Below are positions 54,479-63,138 of a stretch of DNA of 64,000 bases, one piece after another; within the stretch, counting starts at the first letter, position 1, and the number at the start of each line of letters is the position of its first letter. The position numbers and the translations under genes were made by a program. The stretch comes from Isoptericola sediminis. Its GTDB lineage: Bacteria > Actinomycetota > Actinomycetes > Actinomycetales > Cellulomonadaceae. The notes under the pieces are model-generated. The model saw only the letters and a list, made by a program, of their open reading frames with translations. It was not told the origin of the DNA and made no database searches. The stretch spans positions 1-64,000 of the forward strand of contig NZ_JABFAJ010000009.1 in the NCBI RefSeq assembly GCF_013085345.1. The letters run 5' to 3'.

Positions 54479-55636
54479 ATGGTCCTGGAGTTCCAGCCCT
54501 CCCGGCGATCGAGCGTCGGCCTCGAGTGGGAGCTGGCGCTCGTGGACGCCGACTCCGGCATCCTGCGCCAGGTGGCCCCTGCCGTGATGGCGGAGCTCGG
54601 CCCCGACGCCCGAGCCCGGCACGTCAAGCCCGAGTTCCTGCGCAACACCGTGGAGATCGTCTCGGACGTGTGCGCCACCGTCCCCGGGGCGATCGCCGAC
54701 CTCGAGAACGGGCTCACCCGGGTCCAGGAGGTCATCCGCCCCATGCGGGCCGAGCTCATGGGCGCCGGCACCCACCCCTTCGCCCCCTGGTCGCAGCAGC
54801 AGGTGACCGACAAGGAGCGGTACGCCACCGTCGTCGACCGTGCCCAGGTGTGGGGCCGCCAGCAGGTGGTCTACGGCGTGCACATGCACGTCGGCGTCGA
54901 GGACCGGGCCAAGGTGCTGCCGATCCTGCGCTCGCTGCTCGTGCACGTCGCGCACCTGCAGGCGCTGTCGGCGTCGTCGCCGTACTGGGACGCCGCCGAC
55001 ACCGGCTACGCCTCGATGCGTGCGCTGCTGTTCCAGCAGCTGCCGACGGCGGGGCTGCCCTACCAGTTCACCGAGTGGAGCGAGCTGGAGCGGTACACGG
55101 CCGACATGCTCAAGACCGGCGTCATCGACGACTTCACCGAGGTGCGGTGGGACATCCGGCCCGCCCCGCACTTCGGCACCGTCGAGGTCCGCGTCTGCGA
55201 CGGCACGTCGAACGTGACCGAGCTGGCCTCGCTCGCGGCCCTGGTCCACTGCCTGGTCGAGCACTTCTCGACGCTGCTCGACGAGGGCCGGCCGCTGCCG
55301 ACGATGCCCCGGTGGTACGTCCACGAGAACAAGTGGCGGGCGGCCCGCTACGGCATGGACGCCATCATCATCCTGGACGCCGACGGGAACGAGGAGCTCC
55401 TCACCGACGCGCTGCCCCGGCTGCTCGAGGAGCTCGCCCCCGTGGCGGAACGCCTCGGGTGCGCCGCGGAGCTCGACCGGCTCCGGGACATCGTCCGCCA
55501 CGGCGCCTCCTACCAGCGCCAGCGCGCCGTGGCAGCGGCCCACGGCGGAGGTCAGGCCGGGATGGAGGCCGTCGTGCGGTCCCTCGTGGCCGAGATGCAC
55601 GCCGGCCACCCGCTGACGCCGTCCGCCGCGGGGTGA
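54479..55636 (+). CDS. GCS2 family carboxylate-amine ligase (YbdK type)
   Basis: The 385-residue protein belongs to the glutamate-cysteine ligase 2 family: VGLEWELALVD (13-23), VKPEFLRNTVEIVSDVC, YGVHMHVGVEDRAKVLP, TVEVRVCDGTSNVTELASLAAL and HENKWRAARYGMDA. Family members join an amino acid to an amine with ATP; weak glutamate-cysteine ligase activity is known for YbdK, but actinobacteria use mycothiol or ergothioneine, so the real substrate is uncertain. It starts 46 bases after the methyltransferase and converges on tsaD with a seven-base gap. Confidence 0.9.
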   Translation: MVLEFQPSRRSSVGLEWELALVDADSGILRQVAPAVMAELGPDARARHVKPEFLRNTVEIVSDVCATVPGAIADLENGLTRVQEVIRPMRAELMGAGTHPFAPWSQQQVTDKERYATVVDRAQVWGRQQVVYGVHMHVGVEDRAKVLPILRSLLVHVAHLQALSASSPYWDAADTGYASMRALLFQQLPTAGLPYQFTEWSELERYTADMLKTGVIDDFTEVRWDIRPAPHFGTVEVRVCDGTSNVTELASLAALVHCLVEHFSTLLDEGRPLPTMPRWYVHENKWRAARYGMDAIIILDADGNEELLTDALPRLLEELAPVAERLGCAAELDRLRDIVRHGASYQRQRAVAAAHGGGQAGMEAVVRSLVAEMHAGHPLTPSAAG

Positions 55637-55643
55637 CCCGCCG

Positions 55644-56687
55644 CTAGACCGTGATGGTGGTCAGCGGCATCGAGGAGTCCACCCCGATGTCCAGGTCCGA
55701 CGGCGGCAGCCCGGCCCGCACCACGGCGGACCCCAGCGCGGCGATCATCGCCCCGTTGTCGGTGCAGTAGCGGATCGGCGGGATGCGCAGGTCGATGCCG
55801 GCCGCGGCGCAGCGCTCGGCCGCCATGTCGCGCAGCTGGCTGTTGGCCGAGAACCCGCCGCCGATGATGAGGGTCCCGACGTCGTGGGCACGGCAGGCCG
55901 CGATGGTCTTGGCGGTGAGCACGTCCGCGACGGCGGCGGCGAAGGAGGCCGCGACGTCGGCCACGGGGACCTCCTTGCCGGCGTCCTGCCGGGCCTCGAC
56001 CCAGCGGGCGACGGCCGTCTTGAGGCCGGAGAAGCTGAAGTCGTAGGCGTGCTTGGCCTGGTCCTTCGGCGCCGTCAGGCCGCGGGGGAACCGGATCGCC
56101 TCCGGGTCGCCCTCGCGCGCGAGCCGGTCGATGTGCGGACCGCCCGGGTAGGGCAGCCCGAGCAGTCGCCCGACCTTGTCGAAGGCCTCCCCGGCCGCGT
56201 CGTCCAGGGTGGAGCCGAGCTCGGTGACGTCCGTGGCGATGTCGTCGACCAGCAGCAGCGAGCTGTGGCCGCCGGAGACGACCAGCGCCATCGACCGCTC
56301 GGTGAACGGCCCGTCGACGAGCTGGTTCACCGCCGCGTGCCCGATGACGTGGTTGACGCCGTACAGCGGCTTGCCGAGACCGATCGAGAGCGCCTTGGCC
56401 GCGCTGGCACCGATCGTCAGCGGGCCCACCAGACCCGGACCGGCGGTGACCGCGACGGCGTCGATCTCCGACAGGTCGACGTCGGCCTCGCCGAGCGCCC
56501 GCCGGATCGTGGGGGTCATCGCCTCGAGGTGGGCACGGCTGGCCACCTCCGGGATGATGCCGCCGTAGCGGGCGTGCTCGTCCATGGAGCTCGCCACGGC
56601 GTCGAACAGGAGATCGTCTCCGCGCACCAGGGCGACACCGGTCTCGTCGCAGGACGTCTCGATGCCGAGGACCAGGGGATCAGCCAT
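55644..56687 (-). CDS. tsaD: tRNA t6A37 threonylcarbamoyltransferase subunit TsaD
   Basis: TsaD transfers threonylcarbamoyl from TC-AMP to A37 of ANN-reading tRNAs, with TsaB and TsaE. The 347-residue ASKHA-fold protein has [15 protein letters not shown] (7-21), the metal-binding His113 and His117 ([10 protein letters not shown]), [47 protein letters not shown] and [12 protein letters not shown]. The usual operon order is tsaE-tsaB-rimI-tsaD; here two genes lie between rimI and tsaD. CAGAAT lies seven bases before the ATG, so it may have its own leaderless transcript. Confidence 0.98.
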   Translation of the reverse strand: MADPLVLGIETSCDETGVALVRGDDLLFDAVASSMDEHARYGGIIPEVASRAHLEAMTPTIRRALGEADVDLSEIDAVAVTAGPGLVGPLTIGASAAKALSIGLGKPLYGVNHVIGHAAVNQLVDGPFTERSMALVVSGGHSSLLLVDDIATDVTELGSTLDDAAGEAFDKVGRLLGLPYPGGPHIDRLAREGDPEAIRFPRGLTAPKDQAKHAYDFSFSGLKTAVARWVEARQDAGKEVPVADVAASFAAAVADVLTAKTIAACRAHDVGTLIIGGGFSANSQLRDMAAERCAAAGIDLRIPPIRYCTDNGAMIAALGSAVVRAGLPPSDLDIGVDSSMPLTTITV

Positions 56688-56761
56688 GGCCCACATTCTG
56701 TCACCACCGCCGGCCCCGCCCCGGAACCGTCGTGACCAACGCCACGCCGGCCGCCAGGAAT

Positions 56762-56775
56762 CATGCGAACGCATG
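56762..56775. promoter_or_regulatory. palindrome upstream of the nitroreductase gene
   Basis: CATGCG-AA-CGCATG is a perfect 14-base inverted repeat 17 bases before the ATG at 56793. It could be an operator for this gene, or chance; no regulator gene is adjacent. Confidence 0.3.
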
Positions 56776-56792
56776 GACGGTTCCCCACGGAC

Positions 56793-57413
56793 ATGACCGA
56801 CACCTTGCTGGAGACCGCCCCCCTCGCCGTCGACGAGGCGTCCGCCGACCGCCTCTTCCGTCACGCCCGCTCCACCTCGCAGTGGACCGGCGCCGAGGTC
56901 ACCGACGCTCAGCTGCAGGCCGCCTGGGACCTGGCCAAGCTCGGTCCGACCGCGATGAACACCCTGCCCCTGCGCCTGCTGGTCGTGCGCAGCCCCGAGG
57001 CGAAGCAGCGGCTGGTCGAGCACATGGGTGGCGGCAACAAGGCGAAGGTCGAGGCCGCGCCGGTCTCCCTCGTCCTGGCCGCCGACCCGGCGTTCCACGA
57101 GCACCTCGACGAGCTCTTCCCGGTCTACCCCGGGATCCGCGAGCAGCTCGCCCCGGCGGCGGAGGTCCGCGAGCAGATGGCGCGCAAGAACGCCCTGCTG
57201 CAGGCCGGCTACCTGATCGTCGCGCTGCGCGCCGCCGGTCTCGCGGCCGGGCCCATGGACGGCATGGACGCCGACGGCATCGACCGGGAGTTCTTCGCGG
57301 AGTCCGGCTGGCGGTCGCTGATGGTCGTCAACGTCGGCGAGGCGGACGGCGAGGGCTCGCCGCACCCCCGCGGGCCGCGCCTCGACCTGGAGCAGGTCTC
57401 CCGCACCCTCTGA
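56793..57413 (+). CDS. nitroreductase family protein, malonic semialdehyde reductase (RutE/HadB) type
   Basis: The 206-residue FMN protein matches the RutE-like subgroup. It has [21 protein letters not shown] near the start (typical LF..ART...W), [30 protein letters not shown] (here as [12 protein letters not shown]), [31 protein letters not shown] (noted as [12 protein letters not shown]) and [17 protein letters not shown]. RutE reduces malonic semialdehyde in pyrimidine breakdown, but no other rut genes are present, so the substrate is uncertain. An in-frame ATG at 56763 lies inside a palindrome; 56793 matches the family start better. Confidence 0.88.
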   Translation: MTDTLLETAPLAVDEASADRLFRHARSTSQWTGAEVTDAQLQAAWDLAKLGPTAMNTLPLRLLVVRSPEAKQRLVEHMGGGNKAKVEAAPVSLVLAADPAFHEHLDELFPVYPGIREQLAPAAEVREQMARKNALLQAGYLIVALRAAGLAAGPMDGMDADGIDREFFAESGWRSLMVVNVGEADGEGSPHPRGPRLDLEQVSRTL

Positions 57414-57454
57414 GACCGCCCTCTGCTGTTGTCGCGGGTGCTGGGAGCCCTGCG

Positions 57455-58333
57455 TCAGGAGACGGCGACCGGGCGGCCCGGGTCGTTCGACCACTGCGAC
57501 CAGGACCCCGGGTAGAGGGCCGCCGGCACGCCGATCGACGCCAGGGCGGCGATCTCGTGCGCCGCGGTCACGCCGGACCCGCAGTAGACGCCCACCGTCG
57601 CGTCCGGCCTCACCCCGAGGGAGGTGAACCGGGCACGCAGCTCCGCCTCGCTGCGGAAGGCGCCCTCGTCGTCCAGGTTCTCCGTCGTCGGCGCCGAGAC
57701 CGCGCCCGGGATGTGGCCCGCCTGCGGGTCGACGGGTTCGACCTCGCCGCGGTACCGCTCGGCGGCCCGGGCGTCGAGCAGCACACCCGAGGTCGCCAGG
57801 TCCGCCGCGTCGTCGGCGTCCAGCACCGGCATGCCCCCGGGGTGCGCCACCATGTCGCCGGGCACCCGGCTGGTGATCCCGACCTCGAGGGGGTGACCCG
57901 CCCGGCGCCACGCCTCGAGCCCGCCGTCGAGGATGCGCACGGCGTCGTGACCGAACCAGCGCAGCAGCCACCACGCCCGGGCGGCGGAGGTGCCGCCCAC
58001 CTCGTCGTACACCACGACGCGGGAGTCGGAGCAGACACCCCAGCCCCGGGCGGCCTCCTGGAACTCCGCGGCGGACGGCAGCGGGTGCCGCCCGGCCTCC
58101 GGCGACGGCACCGCGGCGAGCTCGGCCTCGAGGTCCACGTAGACCGCACCGGGCAGGTGACCGGCCTCGTAGCGGTCCAGACCGTCGGTCCGGCCCAGCG
58201 CCCAGCGCACGTCCAGCAGCAACGGCGCGCCGCCGAACGGGTCCTGCAGGCCGCCGAGCTGCAGGTCGGCGGCGACCGTGTCCGCGTCGACGAGCACCCG
58301 GTCACGTGCCGGGGACATCACCCGGCGCGTCAC
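57455..58333 (-). CDS. sseA: thiosulfate/3-mercaptopyruvate sulfurtransferase
   Basis: The 292-residue protein has two rhodanese domains, with the active Cys only in the second ([19 protein letters not shown]). It has [32 protein letters not shown] early in domain 1 (as LDVRWAL and [12 protein letters not shown]) and [26 protein letters not shown] in domain 2. The CGSGVTA loop fits mercaptopyruvate-type SseA. It moves sulfane sulfur to a thiol or cyanide. GTG at 58333 overlaps the rimI stop codon (GTGA), so it is cotranslated at the end of the tsaB-rimI unit. Confidence 0.93.
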   Translation of the reverse strand: MTRRVMSPARDRVLVDADTVAADLQLGGLQDPFGGAPLLLDVRWALGRTDGLDRYEAGHLPGAVYVDLEAELAAVPSPEAGRHPLPSAAEFQEAARGWGVCSDSRVVVYDEVGGTSAARAWWLLRWFGHDAVRILDGGLEAWRRAGHPLEVGITSRVPGDMVAHPGGMPVLDADDAADLATSGVLLDARAAERYRGEVEPVDPQAGHIPGAVSAPTTENLDDEGAFRSEAELRARFTSLGVRPDATVGVYCGSGVTAAHEIAALASIGVPAALYPGSWSQWSNDPGRPVAVS

Positions 58334-58881
58334 GCGGCACCGCCGGCACCGGTCGTCGCCCGCGTGCCCGGCGAGGGGTCCTCGGGGACCGACAGGTCCA
58401 GACGCATCGTGTAGGCGTCCGTGCCCTCCGGCTGGTAGTAGCGCTTGCGGAGGCCGAGCTGCTCGAACCCGAACTGCCCGTAGAGCGCGAGCGCGCTGTC
58501 GTTGTCCACGGCGACCTCGAGCAGCAGCGCCCCGGCACGCAGCTGTCGCGACCGGTCCACGAGGGCCTGCAGGAGTCGCCGGCCCACGCCGCGCCCCTGG
58601 TACTCACGGGCCGTGCCGATGGTCATCACCTGGGCGACGTCCCCGTCGAACCACAACCCGGCGTACCCGACCACGGGACGTCGTCCCGGCCCGAGCCCCA
58701 CGGCGTCCGGACCGTCGAGCTCCGCCACGACGTACCAGCGCCCGAGCCCGGCCAGCTCGTCGGCCAGCATGCCGTACGTCCACGCCCCCGGTCCGAACAG
58801 CTCGTGCTCGAGCTGGAGGACCCGGTCGAAGTCGCTGCTCACCAGCGGCCGCAGCCGCACCGACACGGGACGGTCCGTCAT
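58330..58881 (-). CDS. rimI: ribosomal-protein-alanine N-acetyltransferase
   Basis: RimI acetylates protein N-termini, in E. coli that of S18. The 183-residue GNAT protein has LRPLVSSDFDRVLQLEHELFGPGAW, then AQVMTIGTAREYQGRGVGRRLLQAL with the acetyl-CoA loop (about 95-119), LEVAVDNDSALALYGQFGFEQLGLRKRYY near the end (as LEVAVDNDSALALYGQFGF). The start overlaps the tsaB stop codon (ATGA), the usual fusion-like linkage of these two genes. There is an extra Gly/Thr-rich tail of ~15 residues. Confidence 0.94.
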   Translation of the reverse strand: MTDRPVSVRLRPLVSSDFDRVLQLEHELFGPGAWTYGMLADELAGLGRWYVVAELDGPDAVGLGPGRRPVVGYAGLWFDGDVAQVMTIGTAREYQGRGVGRRLLQALVDRSRQLRAGALLLEVAVDNDSALALYGQFGFEQLGLRKRYYQPEGTDAYTMRLDLSVPEDPSPGTRATTGAGGAA

Positions 58882-59609
58882 GCCGCTCCCCCGGTGGCGC
58901 GCTTGGCCCCGGCCGGCTCCTGCACGTCCGGACGGCGCAGGTACAACGGCTCGGTCGGCTGGTCGACGCCCTCGGCCCGACGGGCCAGGGCCAGCCGGGC
59001 GAGCACGGTCGCGTCCGGCAGGACGGGGGCGTCCTCGTCGGCCACCAGGTGGTCGGGATAGAGGCCCGCACCCTCGCCCACGACGGCGAGCCGGGCGCCG
59101 TCCGCCGTCGGCGGGTCGAGCTGGGAGGCCGCCACGTCGGCCGCCCGGCCGACCTCCGGACCGCGCTCCACCGCGACGACCGGCACACCGTGCGGGCCCT
59201 CGTGCGCCACGACGCGGTACCGGGCCCAGTAGACCTCCTTGCGCCGCGCGTCGGTGGCCACGAGCACCTCGTCGCCGGGGTCGAGGCCGAGGTCGGCGAC
59301 GGCCTCCACCGCGAGCGCGTCGATGCTCGGCACGCCGAGGACGTCGATCCCCAGGCTCAGCGCCAGCGTGCGGGCCGTGACCAGCCCGACGCGCAGACCG
59401 GTGAACGGTGCGGGTCCGGTGCCACCGACGACGGCCGTCAGGTCGGTGCGCTCGAGCCCCGCCGCGGCCAGGGCGTCGGCGATGAGGGGGGCGAGGGACT
59501 CGGCGTGCCGTCGGCGCTCGTCGGCGTTGCGGACGGCGAGGCGGCCACCGTCGTCGTCGACCACGGCGACGGAGACGGCGGCGGAGGTGTCGATCGCGAG
59601 AACAGCCAC
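58878..59609 (-). CDS. tsaB: tRNA t6A37 biosynthesis protein TsaB
   Basis: TsaB is the inactive ASKHA-fold partner that dimerises with TsaD. The 243-residue protein has VLAIDTSAAVSVAVVDDD (3-20), HAESLAPLIADAL, GTGPAPFTGLRVGLVTARTLAL with the TG.R.G motif, and DARRKEVYWARY. TAGGCT lies six bases before the GTG, so a leaderless transcript may start here even though tsaE is only 26 bases upstream. It leads tsaB-rimI-sseA, joined by start/stop overlaps. Confidence 0.96.
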   Translation of the reverse strand: MAVLAIDTSAAVSVAVVDDDGGRLAVRNADERRRHAESLAPLIADALAAAGLERTDLTAVVGGTGPAPFTGLRVGLVTARTLALSLGIDVLGVPSIDALAVEAVADLGLDPGDEVLVATDARRKEVYWARYRVVAHEGPHGVPVVAVERGPEVGRAADVAASQLDPPTADGARLAVVGEGAGLYPDHLVADEDAPVLPDATVLARLALARRAEGVDQPTEPLYLRRPDVQEPAGAKRATGGAA

Positions 59610-59635
59610 GGGACCAGCCTACGGCGAGCGGGGGC

Positions 59636-60178
59636 TCAGCTCGGGCGCGGGCGCGGCACCAGGCGGGTGAGGTCGACGCCGGCCCAGCGCGGGCCCACGG
59701 CGCGCACCGTGGCGCGCCGGACACCGGCCTCGGGGTGCTCCGGGTCCACCTCGCCGCCGCGAGGCCGCTGCAGGTCGACCTCGAGACGGTCCTCGGTGAG
59801 GGTCTCGGCCAGACCGCGGCCCCACTCGACGACGGTCACGGACTCGTCGAGGGAGGAGTCCAGGTCCAGGGCGTCCAGCTCGTCCAGCCCGCCCAGCCGG
59901 TAGGCGTCCACGTGCACCAGCGCCGGACCGGTCGTGCCGTCCTGGCGCCGCAGCGGCGGGTGCTCCCGGGCGACGATGAACGTCGGGGACGCGATCTGCC
60001 CCCGGACGTTCAGCGCCCGGCCCAGGCCCTGGGTGAGGGTGGTCTTGCCCGCTCCGAGGTCACCGGTGAGGATCACCAGGTCCCCGGCGCGGAGCAGGCC
60101 GGACAGGGCTCCGCCCAGTGCCCGGGCGTCCGCGGCGCCCGGCAGCTCCAGCGCCACCTGCGCGACGACGTCACTCAC
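59636..60178 (-). CDS. tsaE: tRNA t6A37 biosynthesis ATPase TsaE
   Basis: TsaE binds ATP and resets the TsaBD complex. The 180-residue P-loop protein has LVILTGDLGAGKTTLTQGLGRAL (about 34-56; Walker A GDLGAGKTT), SPTFIVAREH, ALVHVDAYRLGGLDELDALDLD with the Walker B-like acidic residues, and VTVVEWGRGLAETL. It begins inside the last codons of alr (8-base overlap). The C-terminal ~40 residues, rich in Arg and Pro, exceed the usual length. Confidence 0.96.
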   Translation of the reverse strand: MSDVVAQVALELPGAADARALGGALSGLLRAGDLVILTGDLGAGKTTLTQGLGRALNVRGQIASPTFIVAREHPPLRRQDGTTGPALVHVDAYRLGGLDELDALDLDSSLDESVTVVEWGRGLAETLTEDRLEVDLQRPRGGEVDPEHPEAGVRRATVRAVGPRWAGVDLTRLVPRPRPS

Positions 60179-61442
60179 GGCTCTGCCTCTCTCCTTCGGG
60201 GTCGTCTGCGGTCACCGGCGCGGACGTGCCGACGGCGTCCGTCCCGGCCGCGGGGACGTACACGCGGGGCACGCGCGGCGCCAGCCGCGTCACGATCTCA
60301 TAGCTGATGGTCCCGGCGGCCTCGGCCCAGTCCTGGGCGTTCGGCAGCGGCGACCCGTGCGCCACCCCGTCCGAGGCACCGAACAGGGTCACCAGGTCGC
60401 CCGCGCGTTCGGTGGCACCGGGCCCGAGGTCCAGGACGAACTGGTCCATGCAGACCCGCCCCGCCACCCGCAGCACGCGGGCGCTGGCCCCGTCGCCGAC
60501 GGCCACGGGCGCTCCCGGGCTGCCGGCACCGCCGGAGCCGTGCCGGGGGACGCCGTCACCGTACCCCAGCGGGACGAGCCCGACGGTCGTGTCCTGCGTC
60601 GTGGTGTAGGTGTGACCGTAGGAGACACCCTCGCCGGCGGCCACCTGCTTGACGTTGGCCAGCCGCGACTCGAGAGTCATCGCCGGACGCAGCCCGAACC
60701 GTCCCGGCGGGCCGACGCCCGGGCCGGGCGAGTTGCCGTACACGGAGATCCCGGGGCGGACGAGGTCGTGATGCAGGTCCGGGCGGGTCAGGGTCGCCGC
60801 GGAGTTCGCCAGGTGCCGCACCTCGGGGCGCAGCCCGGCCCGTGCGACCTGCGCCAGCGCGTCGTCGAACGCCGCGCCCTGGCGGTCGATCGACGGGTGT
60901 CCGGGTTCGTCCGCGCAGGCCAGGTGCGAGAACACGCCGACCACCCGCAGCTCGCCCGACGCCTCGAGCTCGGCAGCCCGGTGGACCACCGCCGGCAGGT
61001 CGCGCATCGCGACACCGTTGCGGGACAGCCCCGTGTCGACCTTGACGTGCACCCGGGCGGTCCGCCCGGCCGCGCGCGCCCCGGCCGCGATCTCCTCGAG
61101 CGCCCACGGCGCCGCCACGGTCACGTCCACGTCCGCGGCGATCAGCTCGGCGAACGGCGCCCCGGGCACGAGCAGCCAGACCAGCACGCGAACGTCGGTG
61201 TCGAGCCCCGCCCGCAGGGCGAGCGCCTCCTCGGCGGTCGCCACTCCCAGCCACGTCGCCCCGCCGGCCAGCGCGGCGCGGGCCGCCGGGAGCATCCCGT
61301 GACCGTAGCCGTCGGCCTTGACGACCGCCATGAGGTCCGCCGACGGCGCGTGGCCGCGCAGCGCGCGGACGTTGTCGCGGATCGCGTCGAGGTCGACGAT
61401 CGCGCGGGCAGGGGTGCCGTCGGCGAAGGCGGGAGTCGTCAC
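60171..61442 (-). CDS. alr: alanine racemase
   Basis: Alr makes D-alanine for peptidoglycan with PLP. The 423-residue protein has the Schiff-base Lys in LMAVVKADGYGHGMLPAA (about 36-53), VDTGLSRNGV, FSHLACADEPGHPSIDRQ, RPGISVYGNSPG, and the second catalytic Tyr in GEGVSYGHTYTTTQDT; the family C-terminal barrel has CMDQFVLDLGP. The tail of ~35 residues is Ala/Thr-rich. GTG at 61442 follows GAGAAT by seven bases, a probable leaderless start. It leads alr-tsaE. Confidence 0.97.
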   Translation of the reverse strand: MTTPAFADGTPARAIVDLDAIRDNVRALRGHAPSADLMAVVKADGYGHGMLPAARAALAGGATWLGVATAEEALALRAGLDTDVRVLVWLLVPGAPFAELIAADVDVTVAAPWALEEIAAGARAAGRTARVHVKVDTGLSRNGVAMRDLPAVVHRAAELEASGELRVVGVFSHLACADEPGHPSIDRQGAAFDDALAQVARAGLRPEVRHLANSAATLTRPDLHHDLVRPGISVYGNSPGPGVGPPGRFGLRPAMTLESRLANVKQVAAGEGVSYGHTYTTTQDTTVGLVPLGYGDGVPRHGSGGAGSPGAPVAVGDGASARVLRVAGRVCMDQFVLDLGPGATERAGDLVTLFGASDGVAHGSPLPNAQDWAEAAGTISYEIVTRLAPRVPRVYVPAAGTDAVGTSAPVTADDPEGERQSRE

Positions 61443-61455
61443 GGTGGCGATTCTC

Positions 61456-62427
61456 TCACTGGCCCGTGGGCCAGTCGCCCAGCCGACGGCGGGAGGTGAA
61501 CGTGCGCCGCTCACCGGTCAGCGGGTCGTCGAACCTCAGCGAGCGGGCCAGCAGCTGCAGGGGTTCACCGCGGTCGTCCGCGCCGTCGTCGGCCACGGCC
61601 CGCAGGACGGGCCAGAACGGGTCGTGCCGGATCGGCAGCCCCAGACCGGCCATGTGCAGCCGGAGCTGGTGCGTCTTGCCGGTGTGCGGCTCGAGGCGGT
61701 ACAGCCCCAGCCCTCGCCGCTCGTCGCGGTCCACCAGGTCGATCCACGACTCGGCGTTGGGCTCGCCGGGCACCTCCTCGGCGCGCACGACGCCGCGGCG
61801 CTTGACGATGCGCGAGCGGACCGTGCGCGGGAACCCGGGGGTGCCGTCGGACCCCGCCGGCAGCGGGGCGACGGCCTCGTACACCTTGCGGGCGCGCCGC
61901 TCCTGGAAGACGAGCTGGTAGGGCCCGCGCACCTCGGGCCGGACCGTCAGCACCAGCACACCCGCCGTCGGGCGGTCGAGGCGGTGCGCGGGGACGAGGT
62001 CCGGCAGGTCCAGCTCGCGCCGCAGCCGCGTCAGCACCGTCTGGGTCACCCAGCGGCCGCGCGGCATGGTGGCGACCCGGTGCGGCTTGTCGACCACCAG
62101 CAGGTTCTCGTCCCGGTGGAGCACCTCGAGGTCCGCGAGCGCCGGCACGGCGGGTTCGTCGGCCGGCGGGTCCCGGTACAGGTAGAGGAACCCCCGCGGT
62201 TCGTAGGGGGTGTCCCGCGTGACGGGTGTGCCGTCCCCCGTGACGACCTCGCCCGCGGCCAGCTTGTCCCGCAGCCGGTCGGCGTCGTCGGGGAACCGCG
62301 CCAGCAGGTACCCGGCGGCCGTGGCGTACCGCGCCACGGCGGCGGCGTCGTGCGGCAGCACGAGCCGGGTGGGGTTCAGGCCGTCCCGCACCGGCAGGGG
62401 CGGGACGTGCTTGCGCGGGGACGGCAT
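61456..62427 (-). CDS. RluA-family pseudouridine synthase
   Basis: The 323-residue enzyme isomerises uridine in rRNA or tRNA. The catalytic Asp lies in LVPAHRLDRPTAGVLVLTV (motif HRLDR, about residue 142). It also has LLVVDKPHRVATMPRGRW and RLEPHTGKTHQLRLHMAGLGLPI (as RLEPHTGKTHQLRLHM). There is no clear S4 domain; the first ~80 residues are family-specific. The target base is unknown. GAGAAT lies seven bases before the ATG at 62427, matching the alr promoter pattern. Confidence 0.93.
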   Translation of the reverse strand: MPSPRKHVPPLPVRDGLNPTRLVLPHDAAAVARYATAAGYLLARFPDDADRLRDKLAAGEVVTGDGTPVTRDTPYEPRGFLYLYRDPPADEPAVPALADLEVLHRDENLLVVDKPHRVATMPRGRWVTQTVLTRLRRELDLPDLVPAHRLDRPTAGVLVLTVRPEVRGPYQLVFQERRARKVYEAVAPLPAGSDGTPGFPRTVRSRIVKRRGVVRAEEVPGEPNAESWIDLVDRDERRGLGLYRLEPHTGKTHQLRLHMAGLGLPIRHDPFWPVLRAVADDGADDRGEPLQLLARSLRFDDPLTGERRTFTSRRRLGDWPTGQ

Positions 62428-62509
62428 GGCACCCATTCTCGCGCGCCGTCACGACCCCGTAAGGCGCCGGACCCTGGGCAGGGGCCCGGCCCCGGCACAG
62501 ACTGGGGGC

Positions 62510-63133
62510 ATGAGAACGACACGAGGTGCGGCGACGGCCGCCGTGACCCTGACCCTCCTGCTCGCGGCGGGGTGCGCCACCGAGGAGGACACCTCGGCGG
62601 GCGGGGCGTCGACCACCACCGAGATGTCGGAGGAGCCGGCCGACGAGGAGATGTCCGGCGCCGAGGACGACGCGACGGCCGAGGAGGAGATGTCGGAGGG
62701 CGAGGGCGCCGGCGACATGGCGTCGGGCGATGCCGCACCGGTGTACGACTTCTCCGCCACCACGCTCGACGGCGGGACGTTCGAGGGCAGCGAGCTCGCC
62801 GGGTCACCAGCGGTGCTGTGGTTCTGGGCGCCCTGGTGCCCGACCTGCATCGGGCAGATCCCCACGGTCACCGGCCTCGCCGAGGACTACGACGGCGAGG
62901 TCGCGGTGGTCGGCGTCGGCGGCCTGGACGACGCCGAGGCGATCCGCGAGATGGCCGAGAACGACATCGCCGGCCCGACCCACCTCGTCGACGACGCCGG
63001 CGAGGTGTGGCAGCACTTCGGCATGACCCAGCAGTCGACGTTCGTCGTCCTGGACGCCGAGGGCGAGGTCGTCCTCGAGGGTCAGGTGCCGGGCTCCGAG
63101 CTCGAGTCCGTCGTCGCCGACCTCGCGGGCTGA
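62510..63133 (+). CDS. TlpA-like thioredoxin-fold lipoprotein
   Basis: The 207-residue protein has a lipoprotein signal (MRTTRGAATAAVTLTLLLAAGC, cut before Cys22; lipobox LAAGC). An acidic Glu/Met/Asp-rich linker follows (about 23-73), then a redoxin domain with the active-site WCPTC (in LWFWAPWCPTCIGQIP). It should reduce or exchange disulfides outside the membrane. The next gene encodes a CcdA-like membrane protein that could pass electrons to it. The ATG lies close behind a GGGGG tract; the start is otherwise set by the signal peptide. Confidence 0.93.
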   Translation: MRTTRGAATAAVTLTLLLAAGCATEEDTSAGGASTTTEMSEEPADEEMSGAEDDATAEEEMSEGEGAGDMASGDAAPVYDFSATTLDGGTFEGSELAGSPAVLWFWAPWCPTCIGQIPTVTGLAEDYDGEVAVVGVGGLDDAEAIREMAENDIAGPTHLVDDAGEVWQHFGMTQQSTFVVLDAEGEVVLEGQVPGSELESVVADLAG

Positions 63134-63138
63134 GCGAC

